A DNA stretch of 64,000 bases from CAVRIA01 sp963721115. GTDB lineage: Bacteria; Desulfobacterota; Binatia; HRBIN30; CADEER01. The notes beneath the pieces are model-generated. The model saw only the letters and a program-made list of their open reading frames with translations. It was not told where the DNA came from and ran no database searches. Location of the stretch: the NCBI GenBank assembly GCA_963721115.1, contig CAVRIA010000024.1, forward strand, positions 1 through 64,000, given 5' to 3'. A program made the position numbers and the translations under genes. Shown one piece after another: positions 17,327 through 27,660 of this stretch; position 1 is the stretch's first letter; each line of letters opens with the position of its first letter.

Positions 17327-18079
17327 TCAGCCGGGCAGGGGGATCTCGGTGTAGGGAAACCGACAGGGCGGCCCGGCGGCATCCCAGAAGCGAGTCCGCC
17401 GCGCGGCGGCGAAATGCGCGATGACCGACGACGACCTCGTCCCGTAGCCCTCGCGGTGCACGCAAAGTGTATCGTACGGCGCCTCACGCGGGTCCAAGGC
17501 AGTGCCGTGGTCGGACAGGATCGCGCGCAGGCGGAGAAGCGTCTCCGTGAAGTGCTCTGCCGCAATGTGCAGCGGCACGGCTCGAAAGAGGCGAAGCGAC
17601 TTGGCGATGCGGGGGCAGGTGGGGTCGTCGAGCTCGAGGTTGGTCAGCAGGTGTACCCCCGGAGAGAGGGCGACGAGGTCGAGGCGGTCTCGCTCGTTGG
17701 ACGCGACGAACGCAGTCTGAGCCGTCGCTACCAGCAGATTGAACCCGTTGTAGTCGCGACCGCAGGTGCGCTCCAGCAGGCGAGCCGCCTCCTCGGGGCT
17801 GCGCGTTTGCAGGACCTCGAGACAGAGCAGGCCGCGCGAGCGCCGGCCGGGATCCGGGGCCGCGGGCCGCCTCCGGTTGAGCAGGCCCGCCACCATGCCG
17901 TGCTGGTTGAGGCCGAGCCAGGTACCGCCGGCGCTCAGGTCCTGCCCACCGACCACCCACGGATCGCAGCAGATCTGGCGCGGCCTCGCCGTCGGGCGCG
18001 ACAGGATCTCGTCCCGGTTTGCCGCCACCACGAGGGGCAGCTCTCCCGAGACGCGAAAGTGGATCGCCAAGGTGCACAC
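17327..18079 (-). CDS. TANGO2/NRDE family protein
   Basis: About 250 residues with the family hallmark LPLVVAANRDEIL near the N-terminus, which names the NRDE group. GGQDLSAGGTWLGLNQHGMV and GFNLLVATAQTAFVASNERD follow, all in the usual order. I chose a GTG at 18079 because family members begin Met-Cys and this gives an (M)CTLAIHFR start. An ATG at 18127 would add a doubtful extension, and no convincing ribosome site distinguishes them. Bacterial members have no settled biochemical role; animal TANGO2 is linked to lipid and haem handling. Divergent from the MoxR gene. Confidence 0.8.
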   Translation of the reverse strand: MCTLAIHFRVSGELPLVVAANRDEILSRPTARPRQICCDPWVVGGQDLSAGGTWLGLNQHGMVAGLLNRRRPAAPDPGRRSRGLLCLEVLQTRSPEEAARLLERTCGRDYNGFNLLVATAQTAFVASNERDRLDLVALSPGVHLLTNLELDDPTCPRIAKSLRLFRAVPLHIAAEHFTETLLRLRAILSDHGTALDPREAPYDTLCVHREGYGTRSSSVIAHFAAARRTRFWDAAGPPCRFPYTEIPLPG

Positions 18080-18213
18080 GAGCGTGAAATTACAGCAATG
18101 CGCGCGGGCAGGCGACAGCGCACGCATCAATTGTCTTAGCGGGATGGCTGTGTTAGTCGGGATGAAATGCCGCATTGCGCCCGCCCGCGCCCAGCTCTTC
18201 CTACGAGGAATTG

Positions 18214-19173
18214 ATGTTCAAGACGATCGACGAGGTCATCGAGCGCTTCGCCGTGCAGAAGTACATCTGCGACCGGCGCATCGCCACGGTGATCTACCTG
18301 GCCACGCATCTCGAGAAACCGATTCTCATCGAGGGGCCGGCGGGGGTGGGGAAGACCGAGCTCGCCAAGGTGGTCGCCGCGGCTCTCGATCTCGACCTGA
18401 TCCGCCTGCAGTGTTACGAGGGGCTCGACGAGGCCAAGGCGCTGTACGAGTGGGAATACGCCAAGCAGCTCCTGTATACGCAGATCCTGAAGGACAAGAT
18501 CGGCGAGGTGATCGGCGGCGCCTCGTCGCTGCGCGAGGCGGTGGACCGCATCGCCAGCGAGGACGACGTCTTCTTCTCCGATCGCTTCATCCTGCCGCGG
18601 CCGCTGCTGCGCTCGATCACGTCCGACCGCCGCTGCGTGTTGCTCATCGACGAGATCGACAAGTCCGACACCGAGTTCGAGGCGTTCCTGCTCGAGGTCC
18701 TGAGCGACTTCACGGTCAGTGTACCCGAGCTCGGAACCCTGCGCGCGAAGCACATCCCGATCGTGCTCCTCACCAGCAACAACGCGCGCGAGATGTCGGA
18801 CGCGCTCAAGCGCCGCTGCCTGCACCTGTACATCGACTTTCCGCCCGCCGAACGCGAGCTCCAGATCGTGCGTCTCAAGGTGCCTGGCATCGGCGACCGC
18901 CTGTCGGCGCAGATCGTCGAGGTGGTGCAGCGCGTGCGCCAGCTCGATCTGAAGAAGTCGCCGAGCATCAGCGAGACGCTCGACTGGGCGAAGACGCTGA
19001 CGCTGCTCAACGCCGAAGAGCTGGACGAACAGGTGGTGACCGACACGCTGAGCGCCATCCTCAAGTACGAAGGGGACATCCGCAAGGTGCAGGACGAGCT
19101 CAAGGGATACCTGCAGACCCAGAAGGGGCGCGCCGAGGCGGCAACCGGCGACGACAAGGACCTGCTGCACTGA
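18214..19173 (+). CDS. MoxR-family AAA+ ATPase
   Basis: A 319-residue AAA+ protein with Walker A GPAGVGKTELAKVV, Walker B CVLLIDEIDKSD and sensor 1 around IPIVLLTSNNAREM. The arginine-finger region is ALKRRCLHLYIDFPP. The lack of extra domains and the partner VWA gene 13 nt downstream place it in the MoxR group, chaperone-like ATPases that act with VWA proteins to insert metals or assemble complexes. An AGGAA ribosome site precedes the ATG. Complete and undamaged. Confidence 0.9.
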   Translation: MFKTIDEVIERFAVQKYICDRRIATVIYLATHLEKPILIEGPAGVGKTELAKVVAAALDLDLIRLQCYEGLDEAKALYEWEYAKQLLYTQILKDKIGEVIGGASSLREAVDRIASEDDVFFSDRFILPRPLLRSITSDRRCVLLIDEIDKSDTEFEAFLLEVLSDFTVSVPELGTLRAKHIPIVLLTSNNAREMSDALKRRCLHLYIDFPPAERELQIVRLKVPGIGDRLSAQIVEVVQRVRQLDLKKSPSISETLDWAKTLTLLNAEELDEQVVTDTLSAILKYEGDIRKVQDELKGYLQTQKGRAEAATGDDKDLLH

Positions 19174-19186
19174 GAGGCGTGGCAGA

Positions 19187-20607
19187 ATGCCGGCGATGGA
19201 CGGCAAGATCGTCGAGTTCACGGCGCTCCTGCGAGCGAACGGCCTGCGCGTCTCGATGTCGGAGCACCTCGACGCGTTCCAGGCCCTGGAGTGCCTGGGC
19301 ATCGACCAGCGCGAGAGCTTCAAGATCGCGCTGCGCGCGACGATGGTGAAGCGCGCGGTCGACGTGCCGGTGTACGACGAGCTCTTCGACCTCTACTTCT
19401 CCGGCCTTGGGCAGGCCATCCAGCGCAGCACGGATACGCTGCGCCAGTCGATGCAGCTCAGCGAGGCGGACCTGCAGAACTTGATGGACCGCCTCGCCGA
19501 GGTCCTCGAGGAGCTCGGAGTCGAGCTCTCGGAGCTGGCGCGGGCGTTGCTGCAGAACGACACCGGGCAGCTCGAGCGCCTGCTGCGCCGGGCCGCCGAG
19601 CAGGCGAACGTGCAGGGGATCGAGCGCTCGTACCAGGAGGGGCGCTTCAGCCACAGCACGGCGCAGACGATCGGGCTCGGCGCTCTGGCGGAGGAGCTCG
19701 ATCGGTTGAAGGATCAGCTGGGCAGCGCCGATCTGCCGTCCGAGGAGGCCGAGGCCATGCGCCGCTTCCTCGAGCAGAGGCTGCGAGGACCTGCGCGACA
19801 TGATCCGCCGCTCGGTGCGGCTCGAGCTGGAGAAGCGCGACCAGAGCCAGCGTGAGCGCAATCGGCTCGCCACCCTGGCGGAGAAGAGCTTCTACTACCT
19901 GTCGGAGGAGGAGATGCGGCGGATGAAGGAGGCCGTCGCCAAGCTCGCACAACGCCTCAAGAACGTCGTCGCCATCCGCCACCGCAAGGCCAAGCGCGGC
20001 AAGTTCGACGTCAAGGGCACGCTGCGCAAGAACCTCCAGTACGGCGGCGTGCCGTTCAAGATCCAGTTCGACCGGCGCATGCGGGACAAGCCGCAAGTGG
20101 TCGTGCTGTGCGACGTGTCGGACTCCGTGCGCAACGTCTCGCGGTTCATGCTGCAGTTCGTCTACTCGCTGCAGGACCTCTACTCGCGCGTGCGCAGCTT
20201 CATCTTCGTCAGCGAAATCGGCGAGATCACGCAGCTCTTCGAGGAGAACGACACGCAGGACGCGATCGAGCAGGCGCTGACCGGCAACCTCATCAACGTG
20301 TTCGCCCATTCGGACTTCGGGCGTGCCTTCCGCGCCTTTCATCGCGATCATCTCGCGGCGGTCAACAACCGGACCACCGTCATCGTCCTCGGCGACGCCC
20401 GCAACAACTACAACCTGCCGCAGGAGTGGGTGCTGCGCGACATCGCGCCAACGCGCCAAGCAGTTGATCTGGCTCAACCCGGAGAGCCGTCTCACCTGGG
20501 GCTTCGGCGACAGCGAGATGGACCGCTATCTGCCGTTCTGCCACGTGGTCGAGGAATGCCGGAACCTGAACCAGCTCTATCGCGTGATCGATCGCCTCGT
20601 CTCTTGA
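19187..20607 (+). CDS. VWA-domain CoxE-like protein, partner of MoxR (two frameshifts)
   Basis: The C-terminal half is a von Willebrand A domain with the metal-ion-dependent adhesion site VVVLCDVSDSVRNVSRFML (DxSxS) and later HSDFGRAF. It ends CRNLNQLYRVIDRLV, like CoxE proteins. The N-terminal half is helical. Extra bases near 19784 and 20448 break the frame; removing both yields one continuous protein of about 472 residues. With the adjacent MoxR ATPase it forms the classical MoxR-VWA pair. The client is unknown, and no CO-dehydrogenase genes are in the window. Confidence 0.85.
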
Positions 20608-20692
20608 CGACGGGAGATGCCGGTGCGGGGTGGCGTACGGCTTCAGACGTGCTGCGGACGCACTCGGACGGGGGCGTTGTCCCGTAAAGTGA

Positions 20693-20722
20693 TTGACGGA
20701 CCGTTCCGTTTCGGTGCACAAT
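20693..20722 (+). promoter_or_regulatory. Candidate sigma-70-type promoter of the BFN-domain gene
   Basis: TTGACG (20693-20698) and CACAAT (20717-20722) are separated by 18 nt and end 29 nt before the ATG at 20752. The -35 matches five of six consensus bases and the -10 four of six. Confidence 0.4.
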
Positions 20723-20751
20723 TCCGACTGATGGTGCACGGAGTATGGTGA

Positions 20752-21267
20752 ATGAGCGTTGACGACGCGATTCTGATGAGCGTAGGCGGTTTGACGCTGG
20801 ACCCCGCGACCAAGACGCCCATCGTCGTCCTCAGGGACTCCGACAACAAGCTCAACCTGCCGATCTGGATCGGGCTGCTCGAAGCCACCGCCATCGCCAC
20901 CGAGCTCGAGGGCATCAAGATGGCGCGGCCGATGACGCACGACTTGCTGCGCAACCTCCTCGGCGAGCTCGGGGCGACCGTCGAGCGGGTCGAGATCACC
21001 GACCTGCGCGACAATACCTACTTCGCGCTCATCCACATCCTGGTCGACGGCAACGCACGCACGATCGACTCCCGGCCGAGCGACGCGATCTCTCTGGCGC
21101 TGCGCTCGAAGAGCCCGATCTACGTGGCCAAGCGCGTCCTCGAAGCCTCCAGCGTGCTGCAGCAGAGCGAGGAGGCCCCGGATACCAATCTCTCCAACGT
21201 CTCGCGCGACAAGTGGTCGGAGATCCTGGAGAAGATGGATCCGGACGACTTCAAGTACAAGATGTGA
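20752..21267 (+). CDS. Bifunctional nuclease (BFN/DUF151) family protein
   Basis: A 171-residue protein. The BFN domain fills residues 5-135: VGGLTLDPATKTPIVVLRDS, LPIWIGLLEATAIATELEG, RPMTHDLL, and SRPSDAISLALRSKSPIYVA. All four blocks of the family are present and in order. Plant members cleave DNA and RNA; bacterial homologues are mostly untested. The acidic tail after residue 140 (WSEILEKMDPDDFKYKM) is usual in proteobacterial versions. It is followed 70 nt later by a TPR membrane protein. Confidence 0.92.
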   Translation: MSVDDAILMSVGGLTLDPATKTPIVVLRDSDNKLNLPIWIGLLEATAIATELEGIKMARPMTHDLLRNLLGELGATVERVEITDLRDNTYFALIHILVDGNARTIDSRPSDAISLALRSKSPIYVAKRVLEASSVLQQSEEAPDTNLSNVSRDKWSEILEKMDPDDFKYKM

Positions 21268-21337
21268 TCTTCCCGCGCCCCCGTTACGGGCGCCATACCT
21301 TTCCTCGTTTCCCAACTGAATTGAGAGGGCCAGAGCT

Positions 21338-22018
21338 GTGGCGAGAGTTCGCATTCGACGCAAGGATCTCAAGAAACCGGATGAGTTCATCACCCTGACC
21401 ACGCGCGGGCTCGATTGGCTCCGCGCCCACACGCGCACGGTCGCCTGGGTCGGCGGCGCCCTTGCCGTGGGTCTGGCCGCGCTGGCCATCGTCACCGGCG
21501 CGCGGGCGGCGCGACGACGCGAGGCCAACGCCGACCTCGGCCGGGCGATGGCCGTGCTGCGCGGGCACGACCCGACGGCCGCCACCGGCGAGCTGCAGCA
21601 GGTCATCGACCGCTGGGGCAACAGCTCGCTCGCACGGCTGGCACGCATCCTGGCCGCCAATGCCGACCTCGACGCGGGAAAGCCGGACGACGCAATCAAG
21701 CTGCTCGGAGAGGTCCAGGCTTCGTCGCCGGATCTGCCGCCGTATCTGCAACAGCAGGTCCAGTACGCCTGGGGCACGGCGCTGGAGATGAAGGCCAGTT
21801 GGTCCGAGGCGGCGGCGAGGTACGAGGCCGCGTCGACCCTGAGTGGGCCGTACACCGCGCAGGCCATTCTCGGCGAGGCGCGCTCGCTCGAGCAGGCGGG
21901 GCAGGTCGACCGCGCCAAGGAGCTCTACCGCAAGGCCTACGAGCAATTTCCCGGATCTGCCGGACCGGGATTTGGTCGCGTCCAAGATCGCGTGACCGGG
22001 CGCGCATCTTTCATTTAA
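21338..22018 (+). CDS. YfgM-like membrane-anchored TPR protein (C-terminal frameshift)
   Basis: One N-terminal membrane segment (VAWVGGALAVGLAALAIV) follows a basic cytoplasmic stretch, then four to five TPR-like helical hairpins with the family's LARLARILAANADLDAGK and YAWGTALEMKASWSEAAARY patterns. It resembles the YfgM group, ancillary to the SecYEG translocon and outer-membrane assembly. The GTG start has a GAGAGG site. An extra base near 21953 sends the last residues out of frame. Without it the protein ends EQFPDLPDRDLVASKIA with a stop at 21995, the normal family ending. The 22018 end is therefore probably artificial. Confidence 0.75.
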   Translation: MARVRIRRKDLKKPDEFITLTTRGLDWLRAHTRTVAWVGGALAVGLAALAIVTGARAARRREANADLGRAMAVLRGHDPTAATGELQQVIDRWGNSSLARLARILAANADLDAGKPDDAIKLLGEVQASSPDLPPYLQQQVQYAWGTALEMKASWSEAAARYEAASTLSGPYTAQAILGEARSLEQAGQVDRAKELYRKAYEQFPGSAGPGFGRVQDRVTGRASFI

Positions 22019-22088
22019 CATAATCTATCTTATCAGACGTTGGGTATTGACGGCCGGGCGCGGGCGTGGCGCCAACGGCCGGATTCGC

Positions 22089-23243
22089 TCAGACCTTCTC
22101 GAACGGATCGAAGAGCTTCCGGTAATCCTCGAAGGCGAAGCGGTCCGTCATCCCGGCGATATAATCGGCCACGACGCGGGAAATCGGCTCTCCCTTGTGG
22201 TGGCGGTCGAGGATGTGCGGCGGCAGCTGGGTCGGTTCCGCCATGTAGGCGGCGAACAGCTCGGTCATCACCTTTTGCGCCTTCACGGTCATGCGCACCA
22301 CGCGGTAGTGCCGGTATAGGTTCTCCATCAGGAACGCCTTGAGCTGCAGGCGCTGCGCCTCCAGGGCCGGGCTGTGGGCGGCCAGAGGGCGGCCGAAACG
22401 CCGCAGGTCGTCGAGGGTGCGTATGCCGTGCTCCTCGATGCGCGCCTCGATGGTGGTAATCAGGTCCGTCACCAGGCGGTCGATGATGCGGCGGATGGCC
22501 TGGTAGCGCCAGATGCGCTGGGTGGCCGCCGGATGGCGGAGCCGCACCTCGTCGTAGCACTGGCGCCACAGATCGACGCCGTCGAGCTGCTCGAAGCTGA
22601 GCAGCCCAGACTTGAGGCCGTCGTCGATGTCGTGGCTGTTGTAGGCGATCTCGTCGGTATAGTCGACGATCTGGGCCTCCAGGCTGGGCGCCTGGCTGGG
22701 CTCGAAGTCGGCGGCCAGGGGCTTGTCGTACGGCGGGGAGTGCTTGACGATCCCCTCCCGCACTTCCCAGGTGAGGTTCAGGCCGTGAAAGTCCGGGTAG
22801 CGCTCCTCGAGCTCGTCGACGATGCGCAGGCTCTGGGCGTTGTGCTCGAAGCCGCCGTACGGGGCCATCAGCTCGTTGAGGACCCGCTCTCCGGCGTGTC
22901 CGAACGGGGTGTGCCCGAGGTCGTGCGCCAGCGCCACGGCCTCGGCCAGATCGGGGTTGAGGCGCAACGCCTTGGCGATGGTGCGGGTGATCTGCGCGGC
23001 CTCCATGGTGTGGGTCAGCCGCGTCCGGTAGTAGTCGCCTTCGTGGTTGACGAAGACCTGCGTCTTGTACTCGAGACGGCGGAACGCCGTGCTGTGGATG
23101 ATCCGATCGCGGTCGCGCTGGAACGGCAGCCGAAACGGGTGCTCGTCCTCGCGGTGGATGCGCCCGCGGCTCACCGCGTTGCGAGTCGCGTACGGGGCCA
23201 GCTGCTGGTCCTCGAGGGCTGTCAGCTCGCTTCGTTGCAGCAT
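22089..23243 (-). CDS. dgt: Deoxyguanosinetriphosphate triphosphohydrolase-like protein
   Basis: Hydrolyses dNTPs to deoxynucleoside and triphosphate, helping to set nucleotide pools. The 384-residue HD-domain protein has RDRIIHSTAFRRLEYKTQVF and the metal-binding motif RLTHTMEAAQITRTI plus AHDLGHTPFGHAGE (H...HD). VDYTDEIAYNSHDIDD supplies the last Asp. The length and MLQRSELTALEDQQLAPYA start fit the short bacterial dGTPase-like group. The ATG at 23243 was chosen by alignment; upstream codons have no family similarity. Confidence 0.93.
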   Translation of the reverse strand: MLQRSELTALEDQQLAPYATRNAVSRGRIHREDEHPFRLPFQRDRDRIIHSTAFRRLEYKTQVFVNHEGDYYRTRLTHTMEAAQITRTIAKALRLNPDLAEAVALAHDLGHTPFGHAGERVLNELMAPYGGFEHNAQSLRIVDELEERYPDFHGLNLTWEVREGIVKHSPPYDKPLAADFEPSQAPSLEAQIVDYTDEIAYNSHDIDDGLKSGLLSFEQLDGVDLWRQCYDEVRLRHPAATQRIWRYQAIRRIIDRLVTDLITTIEARIEEHGIRTLDDLRRFGRPLAAHSPALEAQRLQLKAFLMENLYRHYRVVRMTVKAQKVMTELFAAYMAEPTQLPPHILDRHHKGEPISRVVADYIAGMTDRFAFEDYRKLFDPFEKV

Positions 23244-23463
23244 CGAAGTTGAAGTTATACGCCGCTTGTAATCGGGCGCAATCCGACGGCGCGTCCCCGC
23301 GCCGGGCGTGGCGTTGCACGCAGCCTGTGCGACGGGCTCTCCCCGCGCGGAGTGAGGGTCGCGGGTCGTCATCAGCGGCATTTTTCAGACGCGCGGCGCC
23401 CATCGTCAAACGGAGGCACGCCTCGATCGGGCCCATTGCGTGCCGCGCGAACGAGATGGGCGC

Positions 23464-25398
23464 ATGGCATGCCAATTGCCCGACGAGTATGCCGTGAGCA
23501 CGTCGAGCGAAGGGCGCTGCTGGCGCCGATGGTCCTTATGGTCCCTGATCCTGCTGCTCCTCGCTCCGGAGACGGTGGCCTTGGCGCAGCGCCTTCCCCG
23601 ATTGCGAGAGCGCGCCAGACTCGTCGTCCACGAGCGGGCGGGAGCGCCGGCGCGCGCCCTGGAGCGCGTTCTACGGCAGACGGGCGCGAAGCGCCTGCGC
23701 GGCCTGGATCGTATCGGCGCCACGGTCGTCGAAGTGCCCGAGGACCAGCTGGTGCACGTCCAGCGCGCCCTGGTCCGCTCGGGCCTTTTCAAGAGCGTCG
23801 AGCCTGACCATGTCGCACGTACCGCCGAGGTGCCGAACGATCCGCTCTACGGCTCCCAGTGGGGCCTGCCACGGGTCGGCGCCCCGGCGGCGTGGAGTCT
23901 GACGACGGGCTCGCCCGACATCACGGTGGCCGTCCTCGATACGGGCGTCGAGCTGGACCACGCCGATCTGGCCGGGCGGTTGCGGCCCGACGGCTACGAC
24001 TTCCGCAACGCGGACGACGATCCGACCGACGACAACGGCCACGGAACCCGCATGACCGGAGTGATCGCGGCCACCGGCAACAACGCGATCGGCGTCTCCG
24101 GCGTGGCGCCGGACACGTCGATCCTGCCGATCAAGGTCCTCGACGCCGGCGGCTACGGCCCCTACAGCGCGGTCGCCGACGGCATCATCTATGCCGTCGA
24201 TCACGGAGCGCAGGTGATCAATTTGAGCCTGGTCGGCGCCTCGCCCTCGAGCGTGTTGCAGAGCGCCATCGACTATGCCACCGCCAGTGGCGTCATCGTC
24301 GTCGCCGCGGCCGGCAACTCGGGTATCTCCGATCCCGTCTATCCCGCCGCATCGAACGGCGTCGTGGCGGTGAGTGCCATCGATCAGTCGGACGCACGTC
24401 CGGCCTTCTCCAACTTTGGCGGCTGGATCGGCTTCGCGGCGCCGGGGGTCGACGTGCTCACGACCACGATCGGCGACGACTACGGCAGCTCCACCGGTAC
24501 ATCGCCGGCGGCGGCGTTCGGCTCCGGAGTTTTCGCCCTGCTGCTGGCCGCCAACCCGTCGATGTCGCGCGACACGGCCATTCAGCGCGTTCTCTCCGGC
24601 GCCGTGGATCTCGGCAGCAACGGCTGGGACGCCTACTTCGGCTGGGGCCGTGCCGATGCCTACGCGGCCCTGGTGCCGGGACAGATCGGCGCCATCCCGC
24701 CAGACCACACCCGCCCGACGGTGAGCGTCCTCAGCCCGGTGAAGGGCAGCCTGGTGTCCGGCATGGTGCCGATCGAGGTCGCGGCCAACGACAACCTCGC
24801 CATCCAGCGCGTCGAGCTCTTCGTCGACAATCGACTGTGGGCGACCGAGACCTCGCCGCCCTTCTCGTTTGTCATCGACGCCTCCCCGTTCAGTGCCGGC
24901 AAGCACAAGCTGCGCGCCTACGCGTACGACACCAGCGGCAACTACGCGCGCAGCAGGCAGGTCGGGGTGCGCTTCACCCCGGGCGTCGGCCTGCTGGTCA
25001 ACCGCGCCGTGGCGCGCTCGACCAGCGCCTCGATCAAGGCGCTCTTCGCCCTGCCGGACGGAGTCGCCTTCGATCCCAACCGCGACGCGGTCGCGGTGAC
25101 CCTCAGCACGGCCGACGGCATCGTCTTCTCGGCCAGCGCCGCGGCGAGCGAGCTCGACGTCAACTCGAGCGGCCGCGCCCGCGCCACCGTGTCACCGGTC
25201 GTACCCGCCGGCGGCAAGGTGCGGATGATCGTCGGGACCTCGAAGGCGGTGCATACGATCAAGGTCTCGGCATCGAATCTCGCGCCGCTCGGCGGCGTGG
25301 ACACGGTCGCAGCTCTCACCGTGCAGATCGGCGACGCGGTGCTCTCGCAGAGCATCACCTTCCGCTCCAAGGGCGGCTCGCGCCTCATCTATCCGTAG
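23464..25398 (+). CDS. Secreted subtilisin-like (S8) serine protease
   Basis: The signal sequence contains WSLWSLILLLLAPETVALAQ. A propeptide of about 90 residues follows, then the S8 domain with the catalytic Asp in VAVLDTGVELDHADL, His in NGHGTRMTGVIAA and Ser in STGTSPAAAFGSGVFALL. The Ser motif departs from the usual GTSMAAPH: Met is Pro and the Pro-His pair is missing. The C-terminal third (from about residue 430) contains an Ig-like module (PTVSVLSPVKGSLVSGMVPI) and a second beta domain. The start could be this ATG or a GTG at 23494. Transcribed divergently from dgt. Confidence 0.88.
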   Translation: MACQLPDEYAVSTSSEGRCWRRWSLWSLILLLLAPETVALAQRLPRLRERARLVVHERAGAPARALERVLRQTGAKRLRGLDRIGATVVEVPEDQLVHVQRALVRSGLFKSVEPDHVARTAEVPNDPLYGSQWGLPRVGAPAAWSLTTGSPDITVAVLDTGVELDHADLAGRLRPDGYDFRNADDDPTDDNGHGTRMTGVIAATGNNAIGVSGVAPDTSILPIKVLDAGGYGPYSAVADGIIYAVDHGAQVINLSLVGASPSSVLQSAIDYATASGVIVVAAAGNSGISDPVYPAASNGVVAVSAIDQSDARPAFSNFGGWIGFAAPGVDVLTTTIGDDYGSSTGTSPAAAFGSGVFALLLAANPSMSRDTAIQRVLSGAVDLGSNGWDAYFGWGRADAYAALVPGQIGAIPPDHTRPTVSVLSPVKGSLVSGMVPIEVAANDNLAIQRVELFVDNRLWATETSPPFSFVIDASPFSAGKHKLRAYAYDTSGNYARSRQVGVRFTPGVGLLVNRAVARSTSASIKALFALPDGVAFDPNRDAVAVTLSTADGIVFSASAAASELDVNSSGRARATVSPVVPAGGKVRMIVGTSKAVHTIKVSASNLAPLGGVDTVAALTVQIGDAVLSQSITFRSKGGSRLIYP

Positions 25399-25578
25399 GC
25401 CCGGGGCGCGCCGCCGTCTTTGCCTCACCTCTCGATCCATCGGGCAAAGCCCGGTCATCGGCCACGAATCTCATCGCCCTTCCGGCAGCGGCTGCCGCAT
25501 GAGTTGCGGTGCGGCGCAGGCGGCTGTAATAGACGTCATCAGACCCGGCCGCTTTTTCGAGAAGGAGAACGCACGACG

Positions 25579-27503
25579 ATGATGCGAGGCTGGACCGTTC
25601 GCGACAGTCTGGAGCTGTACAATGTCGCCGCCTGGGGAGCCGGTTTCTTCACGGTGAACGGCAGCGGCCACGTCGAGGTCCATCCGCGCGGCCCCGAGGG
25701 GCCGGGCATCGACCTGCTCGATCTGATCCTCGATCTCAAGCACCGCGGCCAGCGCACGCCTCTGCTGGTGCGCTTCTCCGACATCCTGGCGAGCCGCGTG
25801 CAGGGCCTGGGCGCGGCCTTCTCCCAGGCGATGAACGAATACGGGTACAACGGCGGCTTTCGCGGCGTCTACCCGATCAAGGTCAACCAGCAGCGGCCAC
25901 GTCGTCGAAGAGATCGTCCAGTACGGTGCCGCGCAGCACGTTGGGCTCGAGGCCGGCAGCAAGCCCGAGCTGTTGATCGCCCTCGCCCTGCTCGATACGC
26001 CGGGCGCCTTGATCGTCTGCAACGGCTACAAGGACCGCGCCTACATCGAGACCGCCCTGCTCGCCCAGCGTCTCGGCCGCAGCCCGGTCATCGTCGTCGA
26101 CCGCTTTCGCGAGGTCGAGCTGATCATCAAGATCTCGCAGGAGCTCGGCATCCGGCCCCACATCGGCGTGCGCGCCCGGCTGACGCACCAAGGGCGCCGG
26201 CAAGTGGATCGAGTCGACCGGCGACCGCTCCAAGTTCGGCCTCACGGCGGTGGAGATCGTGGAGGCGGTCGACCGCCTGCGCAGCGAGGGCATGCTCGAT
26301 TGCCTCGAGCTCCTGCACTTCCACATCGGCTCGCAGATCACCGCCATCCGCGCCCACAAGGACGCCCTGCGCGAGGCGCAGCCGCATCTTCGTCGGCCTT
26401 CACGAGATGGGCGCCCGGCCGCGCATCCTCGACGTCGGCGGCGGCCTCGGCGTCGACTACGACGGCTCGCAGACCAACTTCCACTCGTCGATGAACTACT
26501 CCATGCAGGAGTACGCCAACGACGTGGTCGCCTCGATCCAGGAGGCGTGCGACAGCCGCGGCATCCCGCACCCGGACATCGTCACCGAGTCCGGGCGCGC
26601 CATGGTCGCGCACCACTCGGTGCTCATCTTCGACGTCCTCGGCGTGCAGCGAGATGATCTCCGGCAAGCCGCCGGACCCGGTGGCGGAGGACGACCCCAA
26701 GGTCATCCGCGACCTCGCCGAGATCTGGTCCACCGTCTCGCAGAAGAACGTGCAGGAGGCCTATCACGACAGCCTCCAGATCAAGGAGGAGGCGTCTTCC
26801 CTCTTCTCCCTCGGCTACCTCGACCTGCGCGCCCGGGCGCGCGTCGAGCGGCTGTTCTGGGACTGCTGCGAGAAGATCCTCCGCATCGTGCGCGATCTCC
26901 CCTACGTGCCCGACGATCTCGGAGCCGCTGGAGAAGGGGCTGGCCGACACCTACTACGGCAACTTCTCGGTCTTCCAGTCGGCGCCCGACCACTGGGCGG
27001 TCAAGCAGCTCTTCCCGATCATGCCGATCCACCGCCTCGACGAGAAGCCGACCCGGCGCGGCGTCTTCGCCGACCTCACCTGCGACAGCGACGGCAAGAT
27101 CGACAAGTTCATCGACCAGCGCGACGTCAAGGACGTCCTCGAGCTGCACACCTGGACCGGCGATCCCTACTACATGGGCGTCTTCCTGGTCGGCGCCTAC
27201 CAGGAGATCCTCGGCGACATGCACAACCTGTTCGGCGACACCGACGCCGTGCACGTCCGCCTCGGCGCCGACGGCCGCTACAACATCGAGCACGTCGTCG
27301 AGGGCGACGACGTGACCGACGTGCTGCGCTACGTCCAGTACGACAAGGGCAGCCTGATCGAGAAGGTGCGCATCACGATCGAGGAGGCCATGCGCCGCGG
27401 CGACATCAGCCTCGAGGACTCCGCCCGTCTGCGCCGCCACTACGAGCAGGGCCTGCAAGAGTATACCTACCTGGCGCGGGACGACTGGCGTCCCGTCGGA
27501 TGA
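25579..27503 (+). pseudogene. speA: Biosynthetic arginine decarboxylase, frame broken five times
   Basis: Converts arginine to agmatine, the first step of one polyamine route. The PLP-binding Lys lies in GVYPIKVNQQ. Later conserved blocks are LIVCNGYKDRAYIE, ELLHFHIGSQITAIR, ILDVGGGLGVDYDGSQTNF and TESGRAMVAHHSVLIF, then GRYNIEHVVEGDDV near the end. The similarity steps through frames at about 25894, 26192, 26379, 26650 and 26921. Each step is one extra base, and no residues are lost. Repaired length is 639 residues, normal for SpeA. The ATG follows a good GAAGGAG site. As sequenced it cannot be translated, but the pattern looks like uncorrected sequence error rather than decay. Confidence 0.85.
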
Positions 27504-27660
27504 CGCCACCCTGATCCAGCCGGCGCGCCGGGCGGCTGTCGACAGACGCCGCGGCCCCATCGCCCCGCAACGGCGGACCCAACAGCAAGCGCCCGCGCTT
27601 CCGCCGATTTCCGAATTCGGGTGGCAGCGGAGCGAATCGAAAGCTAAGGAAATACCTCGC

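Noticed and set aside
21275..21293. GCGCCC/GGGCGC hairpin after the BFN gene as a terminator
   Set aside because: No T-run follows and the next gene starts 45 nt later; a plain G+C palindrome is likely in such DNA.
25894..26921. Programmed ribosomal frameshifting in speA
   Set aside because: Five +1 sites without slippery sequences or shared context are far more easily explained as base-calling error; no speA is known to need this.
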